Counted from the first letter of the stretch, positions 16,464-25,396 are shown. The stretch is 34,086 nt of DNA from Thermoclostridium caenicola (GCF_900142095.1 NZ_FQZP01000025.1:1-34086); one strand, 5' to 3'. Program-made: numbers and translations. Notes: generated by a model from the sequence alone, not told the origin.

Positions 16464-17417
16464 ATGAAGAAGCTAGGACTCAAGTATTTTATCCCGGCAC
16501 TGCTGCTGGTTCTCGGCATCTGGCTCATGACCGGATTCTACACGCTGAGCACCGACGGCGGTGAACAGGCAGTCATCCTGAGGTTCGGCAGGCATGTCCG
16601 GACAGTGGAGGAAGCCGGACTCAAGTGGCATCTTCCTTATCCCATCGAAAAAGCGGAAATTGTCAAGTGCGACGTAATCCGAAGCCTGGAACTGGGTTAC
16701 AGGACGCAGCAGACAGGCGGCCATCAAACGACCTATGCGGCCGTTCCCGAGGAATCCCTGATGATCACGGGTGATGAAAACCTGGTACATACCGAAAGCG
16801 TTATACAATACCGTATCAAGAATGTGGCCGATTACCTGTTCCGGGTACGCCAGGCACCCGAAACCCTGAAGATTGCGGCTGAATCCTCTGTTCGGCGCGT
16901 GGTGGCCAATCATGAGCTGGATCATGTGCTCACCGACCAGAAGGACGCCATCCAGAATGAAATACGCGAAGATCTGCAGGCAATCTGCGATGAATACGGA
17001 TTGGGGGTTGAGATCATCAAGGTTGCCCTCCAGGACGTGTATGCGCCCGATGAGGTGGCCGACGCGTTCACCGATGTCATCAAGGCCCGTGAGGATATGA
17101 ACCGCTACATCAATGAGGCGCAGAAGCAGGCCAATGAGATCGTGCCCGCCGCCGAGGCCAAGCGCCAGGAGATCCTCAACGAGGCAAACGCCTACAAGGA
17201 GAAGCGGATCGCCGAAGCCAAGGGTGATGTGGAGAATTTCAGGCAGGTCCTGGCCAGGTACTCGCTGGGACCTGAGGTCACCAGGACCAGGATGTACCTG
17301 GAGACCATGCAGGAAGTCCTTCCCAAGGCCAAGATCTATATCATGAAGGATGGGGGAGAAATGATGAAGTTCATGCCCCTGGATTCCGGAACGCAAGGTT
17401 CGTCCACCGGCAACTGA
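16464..17417 (+). CDS. hflK: HflK, SPFH-domain modulator of the FtsH protease
   Basis: HflK and HflC form a membrane complex that encloses and tunes the FtsH protease. The 317-aa product has one N-terminal membrane helix (about residues 7-25), the opening DGGEQAVILRFGR and an SPFH/band-7 domain (about 30-215). A long Ala/Glu/Lys-rich helix (NEIVPAAEAKRQEILNEA) follows. The first in-frame ATG is 16443, but GGAGA at 16454-16458 is correctly placed for ATG 16464, giving the family start MKKLGLKY. hflC follows 53 bp later with its own ribosome site. FtsH itself is not in the window. Confidence 0.92.
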   Translation: MKKLGLKYFIPALLLVLGIWLMTGFYTLSTDGGEQAVILRFGRHVRTVEEAGLKWHLPYPIEKAEIVKCDVIRSLELGYRTQQTGGHQTTYAAVPEESLMITGDENLVHTESVIQYRIKNVADYLFRVRQAPETLKIAAESSVRRVVANHELDHVLTDQKDAIQNEIREDLQAICDEYGLGVEIIKVALQDVYAPDEVADAFTDVIKAREDMNRYINEAQKQANEIVPAAEAKRQEILNEANAYKEKRIAEAKGDVENFRQVLARYSLGPEVTRTRMYLETMQEVLPKAKIYIMKDGGEMMKFMPLDSGTQGSSTGN

Positions 17418-17470
17418 ACCGTTTAGACACCCCATTGCGTTAAGACCAGGAATGAAGAAAGGAGAATCGC

Positions 17471-18490
17471 ATGAACGACTATCATGAATACAAGCAAGCC
17501 TATAACGCGCAGCGGAAAACGAAGCAGTATCCGGAAAAGCTTTTGGGATTCCTGAAATCCCTGGGGATCATTGCAGCCGCCGCGTTTATCCTGATAATTC
17601 TGTTCACTTCTTTCATCTTTACGGTTGATGAGCGGGAGCAGGTTATCATCACGCAGTTTGAGGAAATCGTGAGGGTCATCGTTGATGAGAAATCCTATGA
17701 AACCATCAGCGCGGAGCTAAAAAGCAATCCCCGCTTTGCCAATGTCAAAGTGGAAAAGGGAAAGGGTCTGTATTTCAAAATACCCCTGATCCAGCAGGTA
17801 AAAAGGTTCCCGAACCAGCTGCTGACCTATGACACCAATGCAGAAAACGTCTTCACGCTGGACAAGAAGACCATCATGCTGGATAACTTTGCCCAGTGGT
17901 ACATCAGCAACCCGGTTCTTTTCATGATCAATATCGGGAGCGTCAGCCAGGCCAACCAGCGAATCGATGAATTCATCTACTCCAAGATGCGGGAAGAGAT
18001 AGGTAAGATCGATGCCAGGACCCTGGTGGCCGACAAGGACTATGTGTTTGAAATGCTCCAGAATGTTGAGAGCTATCTGAACAGCCAGATGGAATCCATG
18101 GGCATCCGGATCATGGATATCCGGATCAAGCGGACCGAGTATCCCGATGCCACAAAACCCAGCATTTACGAGCAGATGCGCTCCGAAAGACAGGCCGTGG
18201 CCACCAAGTACAGGGCAGACGGCCAGAAACAGGCGCGGACCATTACGGCCGAAGCCCAGAAGCAGGCGACCATCATTGAAGCCCAGGCCTACGAGGAAGC
18301 CCAGAAGATCCGGGGCGAAGGGGACGCGGAGGCCCTACGCATCTATGCGGAAGCCTATAACACAGATCCGGAGTTCTACAGGTTCTGGGAAACTTTGAAA
18401 ACCTACAGCCAGGTCATCGATGAGGATACCACTATCATCATCGACTCGGAATCGCCCTTTGCCCAGTATCTGTTTGGTGAAGGCAGATAA
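17471..18490 (+). CDS. hflC: HflC, SPFH-domain modulator of the FtsH protease
   Basis: This is the partner of HflK. The 339-aa product has a membrane helix at about residues 31-52, preceded by about 30 polar residues, then FTVDEREQVIITQF, the HflC opening. The SPFH domain contains FKIPLIQQVKRFPNQLLTYDT and ARTLVADKD. The C-terminal helix is rich in Ala, Gln and Glu (AEAQKQATIIEAQAYEEAQKIRGEGDAEA) and ends with the typical FYRFWETLKTY. The ribosome site is AAAGGAG. The gene ends about 20 bp before a hairpin shared with the converging ktrB gene. Confidence 0.92.
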   Translation: MNDYHEYKQAYNAQRKTKQYPEKLLGFLKSLGIIAAAAFILIILFTSFIFTVDEREQVIITQFEEIVRVIVDEKSYETISAELKSNPRFANVKVEKGKGLYFKIPLIQQVKRFPNQLLTYDTNAENVFTLDKKTIMLDNFAQWYISNPVLFMINIGSVSQANQRIDEFIYSKMREEIGKIDARTLVADKDYVFEMLQNVESYLNSQMESMGIRIMDIRIKRTEYPDATKPSIYEQMRSERQAVATKYRADGQKQARTITAEAQKQATIIEAQAYEEAQKIRGEGDAEALRIYAEAYNTDPEFYRFWETLKTYSQVIDEDTTIIIDSESPFAQYLFGEGR

Positions 18491-18504
18491 AATCTTTACA
18501 GTAT

Positions 18505-18550
18505 AAAAAGGAGCCGCAAGCGGGAAATCACCCGTTTCATGCGGCTCCTT
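18505..18550 (-). terminator. Terminator of ktrB, possibly bidirectional
   Basis: An 11-bp perfect stem (AAGGAGCCGCA at 18508-18518 with TGCGGCTCCTT at 18540-18550) encloses a second small CGGG/CCCG stem. Read on the minus strand it is followed by TTTTTAT, a proper U tract. On the plus strand, behind hflC, there is no T run. Confidence 0.75.
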
Positions 18551-18580
18551 GCCATTATGTATACCGTCGGTTAAATGTTT

Positions 18581-19801
18581 TTAGCCCACAACAAACTTGC
18601 CGTCCGGATATATGGTATGATCCGGGGGCTTTTTCCCGGATGCCAGCGCAAGGGCGAAGGAGATGGGCCCGATGCGTCCCGTGAACATGCAGAGAATGAC
18701 CAGAATCTTGTTCAGCGCGTTCATGTCCTGGACCGCGCCGGTGGAAAGACCGACAATACCCAGGGCGGACACCGAATCGAAGAATGTGTTGAGCAGGGAA
18801 ATCTCCGGCTGGATGATATGGATCAGGATGGTCACCCCAAGCATAATCAAGGTTGCGAAAAAGACGATGGCGAAGGCCTTCATGACGATGCGCTGAGGGA
18901 TTTTACGGTTGAAGACGATGGTTTCGTCCCGGCCACGGATCAGGCAGTAGACGGCGCACAGCAGGATGCCAAGCGTGTTGACCTTAATACCGCCCGCCAG
19001 GGAACCCGAAGCCCCGCCGATGAACATCATCAGCGCGATGAAAACCTTAGTGACACCATGAAGCGTGTCGACGTTGAAGGTTGAGAAACCGCCCGACCTT
19101 GCGTTAACCGACAGGAACAGGGAGGCGTTGAGCTTTTTGCCCAGTGACAGCCCTGCCAGGGCATGATCCCGCTCCATCAGGAAGACAAACAGGGCAGAAA
19201 GGATCAGCAGAACGGCAGAAAGAATGAGCACAATCCTGGTATGGGCCGTCAGCTTCCTGTTTTTATGGTAGTTGAAGAGATCCTGCCAAACGATGAATCC
19301 CAGTCCACCGATGATAACCAGCAGGGAGAGAGTATAGAGGACCAGCGGATTCCCGGTAAAATCCGCCATGCTGGCGTATCCGCCGCCCATCAGATCAAAG
19401 CCTGCATTGCAGAATGCTGCAACCGAATGAAAAACGCCATAATACAAGCCGATGAGGCCAAACCGGGGAACAAAGTCAATGGAAAGCAGGCAGGCGCCTG
19501 CCAGCTCGACAATGAAAACGAGGCCCAGCATCTGTTTAATCAACGGAATGGCATCCTGCATGTTGATGGTGTTGAGGGATTCCTGCGCCAGTTTCATATT
19601 TTTGAGCCCGGCCTTCCTTCCTGCCATGGTCAGGAAAAAGGTGGCCAGCGTGACGAAGCCAAGCCCGCCCAACTGGATAAGGAACAGGATGACCAGTTCC
19701 CCGAAAGTGGACCAGTAGGGCGCCGTATCATAGATGACAAGACCGGTGATGCAGGTTGCCGATGTGGCGGTAAACAGGCTGTCGATGAAGGGCGTAGCCA
19801 C
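18581..19801 (-). CDS. ktrB: KtrB/TrkH-family potassium transporter subunit (5' end out of frame)
   Basis: This is the ion-conducting subunit of a Ktr/Trk K+ uptake system. Its four pore-loop repeats are visible: SATCITGL, AAFCNAGFD, NARSGGFST and LGIVGLSTG, each with the conserved filter glycine. The last is followed by FTGRIGPISF, the KtrB C-terminal signature. The readable frame begins at GTG 19801, which has no ribosome site and starts inside the family sequence, just after the first membrane helix. That first helix is encoded upstream in the same frame (RPPAIISL to ILLCLPAATESG), but it has no start codon and is blocked by a TAA. The missing start lies in another frame (see 19802-19961). 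No ktrA partner is in the window. Confidence 0.85.
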   Translation of the reverse strand: MATPFIDSLFTATSATCITGLVIYDTAPYWSTFGELVILFLIQLGGLGFVTLATFFLTMAGRKAGLKNMKLAQESLNTINMQDAIPLIKQMLGLVFIVELAGACLLSIDFVPRFGLIGLYYGVFHSVAAFCNAGFDLMGGGYASMADFTGNPLVLYTLSLLVIIGGLGFIVWQDLFNYHKNRKLTAHTRIVLILSAVLLILSALFVFLMERDHALAGLSLGKKLNASLFLSVNARSGGFSTFNVDTLHGVTKVFIALMMFIGGASGSLAGGIKVNTLGILLCAVYCLIRGRDETIVFNRKIPQRIVMKAFAIVFFATLIMLGVTILIHIIQPEISLLNTFFDSVSALGIVGLSTGAVQDMNALNKILVILCMFTGRIGPISFALALASGKKPPDHTIYPDGKFVVG

Positions 19802-19961
19802 GCCGGATTCCGTAGCCGCCGGAAGGCACAGCAGTATGCTCCCGATAAGAATAGCGGTGATGATTGTCAGCGATATGATGGCGGGCGGTCTGTCGTAAAC
19901 TGCCGTACCAACTGCCCGTCTGATGTTGCTTTTTTAGCTTAACCCAGTTTTCCCTGCTCAT
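19802..19961 (-). pseudogene. ktrB: Out-of-frame 5' segment of ktrB (apparent frameshift)
   Basis: ATG 19961 opens MSRENWVKLKK, then the frame runs into nonsense (77 codons in total). A shift of +1 at the run of six A residues (plus-strand T6, 19930-19935) continues it as KSNIRRAVG...YDRPPAIIS and then into the ktrB frame, restoring the first membrane helix and a normal KtrB N-terminus. With five A residues the whole gene 19961-18581 would be one open frame. Either the gene is broken here, or the run is miscounted in the assembly, or the frame is switched during expression. Confidence 0.75.
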
Positions 19962-20024
19962 AAATTGCGGCCTGATAAAAACCTTTCACCCGCCAAATCC
20001 GTAATGTATAAGTCCGTGTTAAGC

Positions 20025-20033
20025 ATTATATCA
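20025..20033 (-). promoter_or_regulatory. Extended -10 promoter of ktrB
   Basis: On the minus strand TGATATAAT: a perfect TATAAT (plus 20025-20030) with the extended -10 TG. No good -35 box is seen. It lies about 65 bp before ATG 19961, which supports a gene start upstream of the broken frame. Confidence 0.42.
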
Positions 20034-20103
20034 CTTCCCGGACATTTATAACAGATGTCGCTCGGGCCAGACTGGCGTTTTCTGAAGTGGCGACGTGCAT
20101 CCG

Positions 20104-20132
20104 TTGACACCTTCCGCCCGTTCAAGTAGAAT
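20104..20132 (+). promoter_or_regulatory. Strong SigA-type promoter of typA
   Basis: A perfect -35 box TTGACA (20104-20109), a 17-bp spacer and a -10 box TAGAAT (20127-20132). The start near 20139 leaves a leader of about 60 nt that begins with the palindrome at 20144-20161. Confidence 0.7.
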
Positions 20133-20141
20133 ACTTGAGTT

Positions 20142-20167
20142 GGAGCATGGCGCGCCATGCTTCCTTT
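20142..20167 (+). promoter_or_regulatory. Hairpin with T run at the 5' end of the typA leader
   Basis: AGCATGGCGCGCCATGCT (20144-20161) is a perfect 18-bp palindrome. As RNA it extends with G-U and G-C pairs to 20142-20163. It is followed by TTTT at 20164-20167, in the manner of an intrinsic terminator. It lies within about 5 nt of the predicted transcript start. It could be an attenuator, an mRNA-stabilising 5' stem or a dyad operator. Confidence 0.5.
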
Positions 20168-20199
20168 TGTACATACTATACGCAGCATCAGGTGATAAA

Positions 20200-22026
20200 G
20201 TGGAAACAGTCAGGAACGAATTAAGAAACATAGCCATTATCGCACACGTCGATCATGGCAAGACCACCCTTGTGGATGCCATGCTGAAACAGACAGGCAT
20301 TTTCCGGGCCAATGAAAAAGTGGCCGAACGCGTTCTGGATTCCAACGACCTGGAACGGGAAAAGGGGATCACCATCCTTTCCAAGAACACTTCCATCCAA
20401 TACCGCGATACCCGCATCAATATTGTCGATACACCCGGACATGCCGATTTCGGCGGCGAGGTGGAGCGCATCCTGAAGATGGTGGACGGTGTTCTCCTGT
20501 TGGTGGACGCCTATGAGGGACCCATGCCCCAGACGCGGTTTGTACTGAGAAAGGCCCTTTCGATGCGTCTGAAACCCATTGTTGTCATCAACAAGATCGA
20601 CAGGAAGGATGCGCGGCCGGCAGAGGTCATCGACGAGATCCTGGATCTCTTCATCGAACTGGGGGCAGACGAATCCCTGCTGGATTTTCCGGTGGTCTAT
20701 GCTTCCGCCAGGGATGGCTACGCCAAGCTCAGCCTTTCCGATGAACCCAAAAACCTGGAACCGCTCTTCCAGACCATCCTGGAATATGTCCCCGCTCCCG
20801 GGGGCGACATGGATGCGCCGCTCCAGCTCCTGGTTTCAAGCATCGATTACGACGACTATATCGGACGTATTGCCATAGGCCGCATTGAAAGGGGAACCAT
20901 CACCAGGGATCAGCAGGCGGTCATCTGCAAGCGCGACGGTTCGATCCAGAATATGAAGATCTCCACCTTGCAAAGCTTTCTGGGCCTTAAGCGGATCAAC
21001 ATCGAAAGCGCGACCATCGGGGATATCGTGGCTGTTTCGGGAATCAGCGACATCACCATCGGCGAGACCATCTGCAGCAAGGATAAGCCAGAACCCATTC
21101 CCTTTGTGGATATCGACGAGCCCACCATATCCATGTACTTTCTGGTCAACAACAGCCCGTTTGCAGGGAAGGAAGGCACCTATGTCACCTCCAGGCACCT
21201 GAGGGAACGGCTCTACAAGGAAGTCGAATCCAATATCAGCATGCGCGTGGAGGATACCGATTCCCCCGATACCTTCAAGGTATCGGGAAGGGGTGAGCTC
21301 CACCTGTCCATCCTGATAGAGACCATGCGCAGGGAAGGCTATGAGTTCCAGGTATCCAAGCCCGAAGTAATCACCATCGAGCGTGATGGTGAAATCCTTG
21401 AACCCATGGAATACCTGGTGGTGGATATCCCTGAAGAATATATGGGTAGCGTGATGGAAAAACTGGGAGCACGAAAGGGCGAAATGGTCAACATGCATAA
21501 CACGGGTCAGGGCTCCGTACGTTTGGAATACAGGATCCCATCCCGGGGACTTATCGGTTATCGCTCGGAGTTTTTGACGGATACCAGGGGAAATGGTATA
21601 ATGAATCATGTTTTCAATGGTTACGAGCCATGGAAGGGTGAGATCAGAAAGCGTACCCGCGGCGCCCTGGTTGCCTGGGAAACAGGTGAATCGGTCACAT
21701 ACGGGCTCTTCAACGCCCAGGAAAGAGGCAGCCTGTTTATCGGACCGGGTGTCCCGGTATATGAGGGAATGATTGTTGGCGAATGTTCCAGGAACGAGGA
21801 CATCACCATCAACGTTTGCAAGAAAAAGCATGTAACCAACATGCGCGCTTCAGGCTCCGATGAGGCTCTGAAGCTTGTTCCCCCGATCAATATGACCCTG
21901 GAGAAATGCCTTGAATTCATAGAGGACGATGAACTGATAGAGATTACCCCGAAATCCATCCGGCTTCGGAAGAAGATTCTGAATACCGAGCAGAGAGCCA
22001 AGGTGAGGAACAGTGCAAAGAAGTAA
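20200..22026 (+). CDS. typA: Ribosome-associated GTPase TypA/BipA
   Basis: TypA is a translational GTPase of the EF-G/LepA class that binds 70S ribosomes and helps 50S assembly and growth under stress and cold. The product is 608 aa, the usual length. G1 AHVDHGKT is at residues 15-22, G3 [12 protein letters not shown] and G4 NKIDR follow, then domain II, EF-G-like III and V, and the TypA-specific C-terminal domain containing [13 protein letters not shown] and [15 protein letters not shown]. The frame is open to 20095, but GTG 20200 with AGGTGAT directly upstream gives the family N-terminus [17 protein letters not shown]. mltG overlaps its end by 14 bp. Confidence 0.96.
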   Translation: METVRNELRNIAIIAHVDHGKTTLVDAMLKQTGIFRANEKVAERVLDSNDLEREKGITILSKNTSIQYRDTRINIVDTPGHADFGGEVERILKMVDGVLLLVDAYEGPMPQTRFVLRKALSMRLKPIVVINKIDRKDARPAEVIDEILDLFIELGADESLLDFPVVYASARDGYAKLSLSDEPKNLEPLFQTILEYVPAPGGDMDAPLQLLVSSIDYDDYIGRIAIGRIERGTITRDQQAVICKRDGSIQNMKISTLQSFLGLKRINIESATIGDIVAVSGISDITIGETICSKDKPEPIPFVDIDEPTISMYFLVNNSPFAGKEGTYVTSRHLRERLYKEVESNISMRVEDTDSPDTFKVSGRGELHLSILIETMRREGYEFQVSKPEVITIERDGEILEPMEYLVVDIPEEYMGSVMEKLGARKGEMVNMHNTGQGSVRLEYRIPSRGLIGYRSEFLTDTRGNGIMNHVFNGYEPWKGEIRKRTRGALVAWETGESVTYGLFNAQERGSLFIGPGVPVYEGMIVGECSRNEDITINVCKKKHVTNMRASGSDEALKLVPPINMTLEKCLEFIEDDELIEITPKSIRLRKKILNTEQRAKVRNSAKK

Positions 22027-23167
22027 TGCCGTCAACAAGCCCATTGAACCCGATGCCAGGCCTGTTGTCAGGAAAAAGAAAAAGGGACGGAAGAAGCGCT
22101 ATATTTTTCTCAAGACGCTTCTGTTCATACTGGTATGCATGATCATCTTCATGGCCAGCGCCCTATACGGCTATCGCTATATCATGGAGGGCGCCCAGCA
22201 GGCCGAAATCCCCATCACCGAGAGCGAAGGCATCGTGTTCAAGGTAGCCTACGGCTCCAGCACCAATGATATTGCCAATGCCCTAAAGGAACAGGGGTTT
22301 ATCAAGAACACCACGATTTTCCGGATCATTTCAAAGTTCATGGGCTTTGATAATGTCTACAAGGCTGGCCGGTATGTTCTTTCCAGGGACATGAACTACT
22401 ATGCCATCATGCTGGCGCTCACCGGGGAACCCCTGAAGAATCCTACCCAGGACGTGATGATCCCCGAAGGAAAGACCCTTCTGGAGACCGCACAGATCCT
22501 TGCGGATCAGGGGTACATCGACAAGGATCATTTCCTGGCGCTCTGTGAGCAAATACCGACCCAATACCTGTTCCTCAACGAGCTTGCGGTATCCCCGGAT
22601 CGGAAGTATCCCCTGGAAGGCTATCTCTATCCCGACACCTACAAAATGGACGAGGGATGGACGGAAGAGGATCTGATCAAGCGCATGTTGGGCCAGTTTG
22701 ACCGTATTTTCACCCAGCAGTATTATGATCGGGCCAAGGAACTGGGCATGACCATTGACGAAGTGGTAACGCTCGCGTCCCTCATTGAGATGGAGGCCAA
22801 GTATCCGGCGGATTACAAAAAGATATCCAGCGTCTTCCACAACAGGCTGAAGCTTGATCCGCCCATGATGCTGCAGTGCGATGCCACCATCCAATATGCC
22901 CGGATCTATGCCGGACTTGGCAGGACCACCGCGGTCCTCAACAAGGACCTGGAAATCGAAAGCCCGTACAACACCTACAAGAACCATGGACTGCCGCCGG
23001 GACCGATTTGCTCGCCCAGGGTGGAAGCCATAGAAGCGGCGTTGTATCCGGAGAGCACCAAGTATCTGTATTTCTTCGCCACTCCTGATGGCGTCAACAT
23101 CTATAACGAGACCTTTGAAGGGCATCTGGCGGATCAGAAGAAATATGGGGTCAGTGGTTTCAACTGA
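22013..23167 (+). CDS. mltG: Endolytic murein transglycosylase MltG
   Basis: MltG is a membrane-anchored lytic transglycosylase (YceG-like) that cuts nascent glycan strands and is thought to set their length. The 384-aa product has a basic cytoplasmic N-terminus ([12 protein letters not shown]), one membrane helix (about residues 31-52), a LysM-like subdomain and the catalytic domain. The catalytic Glu is E259 in [19 protein letters not shown] and [19 protein letters not shown] are also family-typical. The GTG start lies inside the typA end, with AAGGTGAGG at the right spacing, so the two are translationally coupled. In B. subtilis the homologue yrrL likewise precedes trmR (yrrM). Confidence 0.95.
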   Translation: MQRSNAVNKPIEPDARPVVRKKKKGRKKRYIFLKTLLFILVCMIIFMASALYGYRYIMEGAQQAEIPITESEGIVFKVAYGSSTNDIANALKEQGFIKNTTIFRIISKFMGFDNVYKAGRYVLSRDMNYYAIMLALTGEPLKNPTQDVMIPEGKTLLETAQILADQGYIDKDHFLALCEQIPTQYLFLNELAVSPDRKYPLEGYLYPDTYKMDEGWTEEDLIKRMLGQFDRIFTQQYYDRAKELGMTIDEVVTLASLIEMEAKYPADYKKISSVFHNRLKLDPPMMLQCDATIQYARIYAGLGRTTAVLNKDLEIESPYNTYKNHGLPPGPICSPRVEAIEAALYPESTKYLYFFATPDGVNIYNETFEGHLADQKKYGVSGFN

Positions 23168-23169
23168 GA

Positions 23170-23198
23170 TTGAGGCGGCAATGAAAAGCCGCCTTCAA
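23170..23198 (+). other. Stem-loop between mltG and trmR
   Basis: GGCGGC (23174-23179) and GCCGCC (23188-23193) pair around an 8-nt A-rich loop, extended by TTGA and TCAA with one bulged base. No U tract follows, so it is at most a weak terminator. It may be an mRNA processing or stabilising element. Confidence 0.4.
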
Positions 23199-23235
23199 TT
23201 ACTTCATGGCGTTAATTATGAAAGGTTGAAGCGCT

Positions 23236-23913
23236 TTGGAAGAAAGGATCAGATATCCGGAGATTGACCGGTTCATCAGGAAAACCATCAAAAGGGAATC
23301 GGGACTGCTGAAATGTCTTGAGGATTATGCCAGCACGCATTTTATTCCCATCATTTCTCCTGAAACGGCAGCCCTGCTCAAAGTCCTGGTCAGGATACAC
23401 AGGCCGGGGAGGATCCTGGAGGTCGGCACCGCCATCGGGTATTCGGCCCTGATCATGGCAGCCGCTTCCGAAGGCAAGACCCATATCGATACCATAGAAA
23501 TTGATGACGAAATAGCCGGCATGGCGGAACATCATTTCCGGCAGTCGGGCTATGGCCACTGCATCCGGGTTCTGAGGGGCGATGCCGTTGACATCCTCCA
23601 GTGCCTGACCACATCTTACGACATGATCTTCCTGGACGCATCAAAGGGCCAGTACCCGGAGTTCCTGCCCGAATGCCTGAGACTTCTTAAGGAGGGCGGC
23701 ATCCTGCTCTCAGACAATGTCCTTTATAAAGGGCTTGTGGCCAGGGAAGGGCAGGTGGAGCACAAGCACCGGACCATTGCGGTGAGGCTGAACGAGTACC
23801 TGGAAAGCCTGTGCCGCAATCCCCTGCTCGATACGGCCATCATCCCCATCGGAGACGGTCTGGCACTGAGCTACAGGCTCGGAGGGGATGGCACGCAACC
23901 ATGCAATGCATAA
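23236..23913 (+). CDS. trmR: tRNA 5-hydroxyuridine methyltransferase TrmR
   Basis: This is a SAM-dependent class I O-methyltransferase that turns 5-hydroxyuridine-34 into 5-methoxyuridine (mo5U) in tRNA, as shown for B. subtilis TrmR (YrrM). The product is 225 aa. SAM motif I is EVGTAIGYSAL at about residues 62-72. The acidic end of strand 2 is IDTIEIDDE, and FLDASKGQYPEF plus LLSDNVLYKGLVA match the YrrM signature. The start is TTG 23236, with GAAAGG about 10 nt upstream; no ATG or GTG fits better. The order mltG-trmR-trhP is the same as yrrL-yrrM-yrrN/O in B. subtilis, which supports this function over a catechol or caffeoyl-CoA methyltransferase. Confidence 0.9.
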   Translation: MEERIRYPEIDRFIRKTIKRESGLLKCLEDYASTHFIPIISPETAALLKVLVRIHRPGRILEVGTAIGYSALIMAAASEGKTHIDTIEIDDEIAGMAEHHFRQSGYGHCIRVLRGDAVDILQCLTTSYDMIFLDASKGQYPEFLPECLRLLKEGGILLSDNVLYKGLVAREGQVEHKHRTIAVRLNEYLESLCRNPLLDTAIIPIGDGLALSYRLGGDGTQPCNA

Positions 23914-24023
23914 TATGTGTTATAACGGCATGATGCCGGTTCCTTCAGGTGATGGAACATACGGTATCCTGATGATCCGGTAAATCGGATACATAAAACG
24001 CAAGATACAGCGGAGGTGCCCTC

Positions 24024-25241
24024 TTGAGCAATAAAGTGGAGCTTTTGGCGCCGGCAGGCAACATGGAAAAACTGAAGATGGCCGTCCAGTACGGGGCCGA
24101 TGCGGTGTACCTGGCAGGCAAGCAGTTCGGGCTTCGTACGGCTTCCGATAATTTCACCCTCGACGAGATGCGGGAAGGCGTCGCCTATGCCCATGCGCAT
24201 GGGAAAAAAGCCTATCTGACCATGAACATCCTGGCCCACAATGACAGCATCGAACAGGTGGAACCCTTTGTGCTGGAAGCCGCCGAGACCGGTATAGACG
24301 GGGTGATTGTCTCGGATCCCGGCATCTTCCGTATTATCCGGAAGGTTCGTCCCGATCTGCCCATTCATATCAGCACCCAGACCAGCACCACCAACTGGGA
24401 AACGGTGGCCTTCTGGCACGAACTGGGCGCAAAACGGATTGTCCTGGCCAGGGAACTGTCCCTCCGGGAAATCAGGGAAATCCGGGAAAGGGTTCCCAAT
24501 GTGGAACTGGAGATGTTTGTTCACGGAGCCATGTGCATATCCTATTCGGGCAGGTGCCTCTTAAGCAATTACATGGCCGGCCGTGATGCCAACCAGGGGG
24601 ACTGCGCCCATCCCTGCCGATGGCGTTACCGGCTGGTGGAGGAAAAACGCCCGGGGCAATATTACCCCATCGAGGAAGACAGCACAGGGACCTTTATCTT
24701 CAATTCCAAGGATCTTTGCCTTTTGCCGCATCTTCCGGATCTGATACAGAGCGGTGTAAGCAGCCTGAAGATTGAAGGACGGGTGAAAAGCTCCTTCTAT
24801 GTGGCCACAGTGGTGAAGGCCTACAGGGAAGCCCTTGATGCCTGGTATGCAGGCAACTGGCAGGATGTGCAGTCCTGGCTGGAAGAGGTGGGGACGGTCA
24901 GCAACAGGGACTTTACAACGGGTTTCCTCTTCGGCAAACCCGGCCCGGAAAGCCACAATTACGCCACCAGTTCCTATATCCGCCGTTATGATTTCATAGG
25001 CCTTGTCACAGGTTTTGACAAGGCTTCCGGAAGGCTTGTTGTGGAGCAGAGGAACCATTTCCGGACCGGTGAGACCATTGAAGTGCTGCCGCCCAAAGGA
25101 CCTGTCGTTTCATTGACGCTGGGCGAAATGTACGATGCGGAAGGCAACCGGATAGAGGCGGCTCCCCATCCGCAGATGAAGGTGTATCTGGCAGGTGTTC
25201 CGCCATTTCCCGAGTACAGCATTCTCAGGCGCAGGGCTTAA
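24024..25241 (+). CDS. trhP: tRNA hydroxylation protein TrhP (peptidase U32 family)
   Basis: This protein is annotated in the peptidase U32 family, but members of this clade (E. coli YegQ, B. subtilis YrrN/YrrO) are prephenate-dependent tRNA uridine-34 hydroxylation proteins that use an iron-sulfur cluster. The product is 405 aa. The N-terminus VELLAPAGNMEKLKMAVQYGADAVYL begins a TIM-barrel-like domain. The cluster cysteines are in FVHGAMCISYSGRCLLSNY and GDCAHPCRWRY, and KIEGRVKSSFYVA follows. The start is TTG 24024 with GGAGGTG at good spacing. It supplies the ho5U substrate for TrmR immediately upstream, so the pair forms one modification pathway. B. subtilis has two copies; only one is seen here. 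Confidence 0.9.
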   Translation: MSNKVELLAPAGNMEKLKMAVQYGADAVYLAGKQFGLRTASDNFTLDEMREGVAYAHAHGKKAYLTMNILAHNDSIEQVEPFVLEAAETGIDGVIVSDPGIFRIIRKVRPDLPIHISTQTSTTNWETVAFWHELGAKRIVLARELSLREIREIRERVPNVELEMFVHGAMCISYSGRCLLSNYMAGRDANQGDCAHPCRWRYRLVEEKRPGQYYPIEEDSTGTFIFNSKDLCLLPHLPDLIQSGVSSLKIEGRVKSSFYVATVVKAYREALDAWYAGNWQDVQSWLEEVGTVSNRDFTTGFLFGKPGPESHNYATSSYIRRYDFIGLVTGFDKASGRLVVEQRNHFRTGETIEVLPPKGPVVSLTLGEMYDAEGNRIEAAPHPQMKVYLAGVPPFPEYSILRRRA

Positions 25242-25275
25242 ACGGGCCGGGATCATTAGAGCGGCCAAAACTGGC

Positions 25276-25300
25276 TCTAATCCAAAGATTAGAATTTTTT
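25276..25300 (+). terminator. Terminator after trhP, with a competing upstream arm
   Basis: TCTAATC (25276-25282), loop CAAA, GATTAGA (25287-25293), then ATTTTTT. This is a good intrinsic terminator. The left arm can also pair with the upstream segment 25255-25262 (ATTAGAGC with GCTCTAAT at 25274-25281), which would undo the terminator. Confidence 0.7.
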
Positions 25301-25322
25301 AATGTTATCACGATATAACCTG

Positions 25323-25331
25323 TGGTATGAT
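25323..25331 (+). promoter_or_regulatory. Extended -10 promoter of the zinc-ribbon gene
   Basis: TGGTATGAT: -10 box TATGAT (25326-25331) with the extended -10 TG. The nearest -35-like hexamer, TTATCA, is only 15 bp away. It lies downstream of the trhP terminator and about 65 bp before the next ATG. Confidence 0.45.
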
Positions 25332-25396
25332 AGTATTGTGCAAAATGCTGTTGCGGAGGCAGGAACAGCAATAATCCCATAAGGAGGTTTTCAGAC

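Noticed and set aside
16333-16467. A 44-codon ORF ending in an ATGA overlap with hflK
   Set aside because: There is no ribosome site and no recognisable sequence, and it begins right after trmFO. It is most likely chance.
20095-20199. N-terminal extension of typA to 20095
   Set aside because: It would place the promoter -35 box and the palindrome inside the coding region. GTG 20200 has AGGTGAT and gives the family start.
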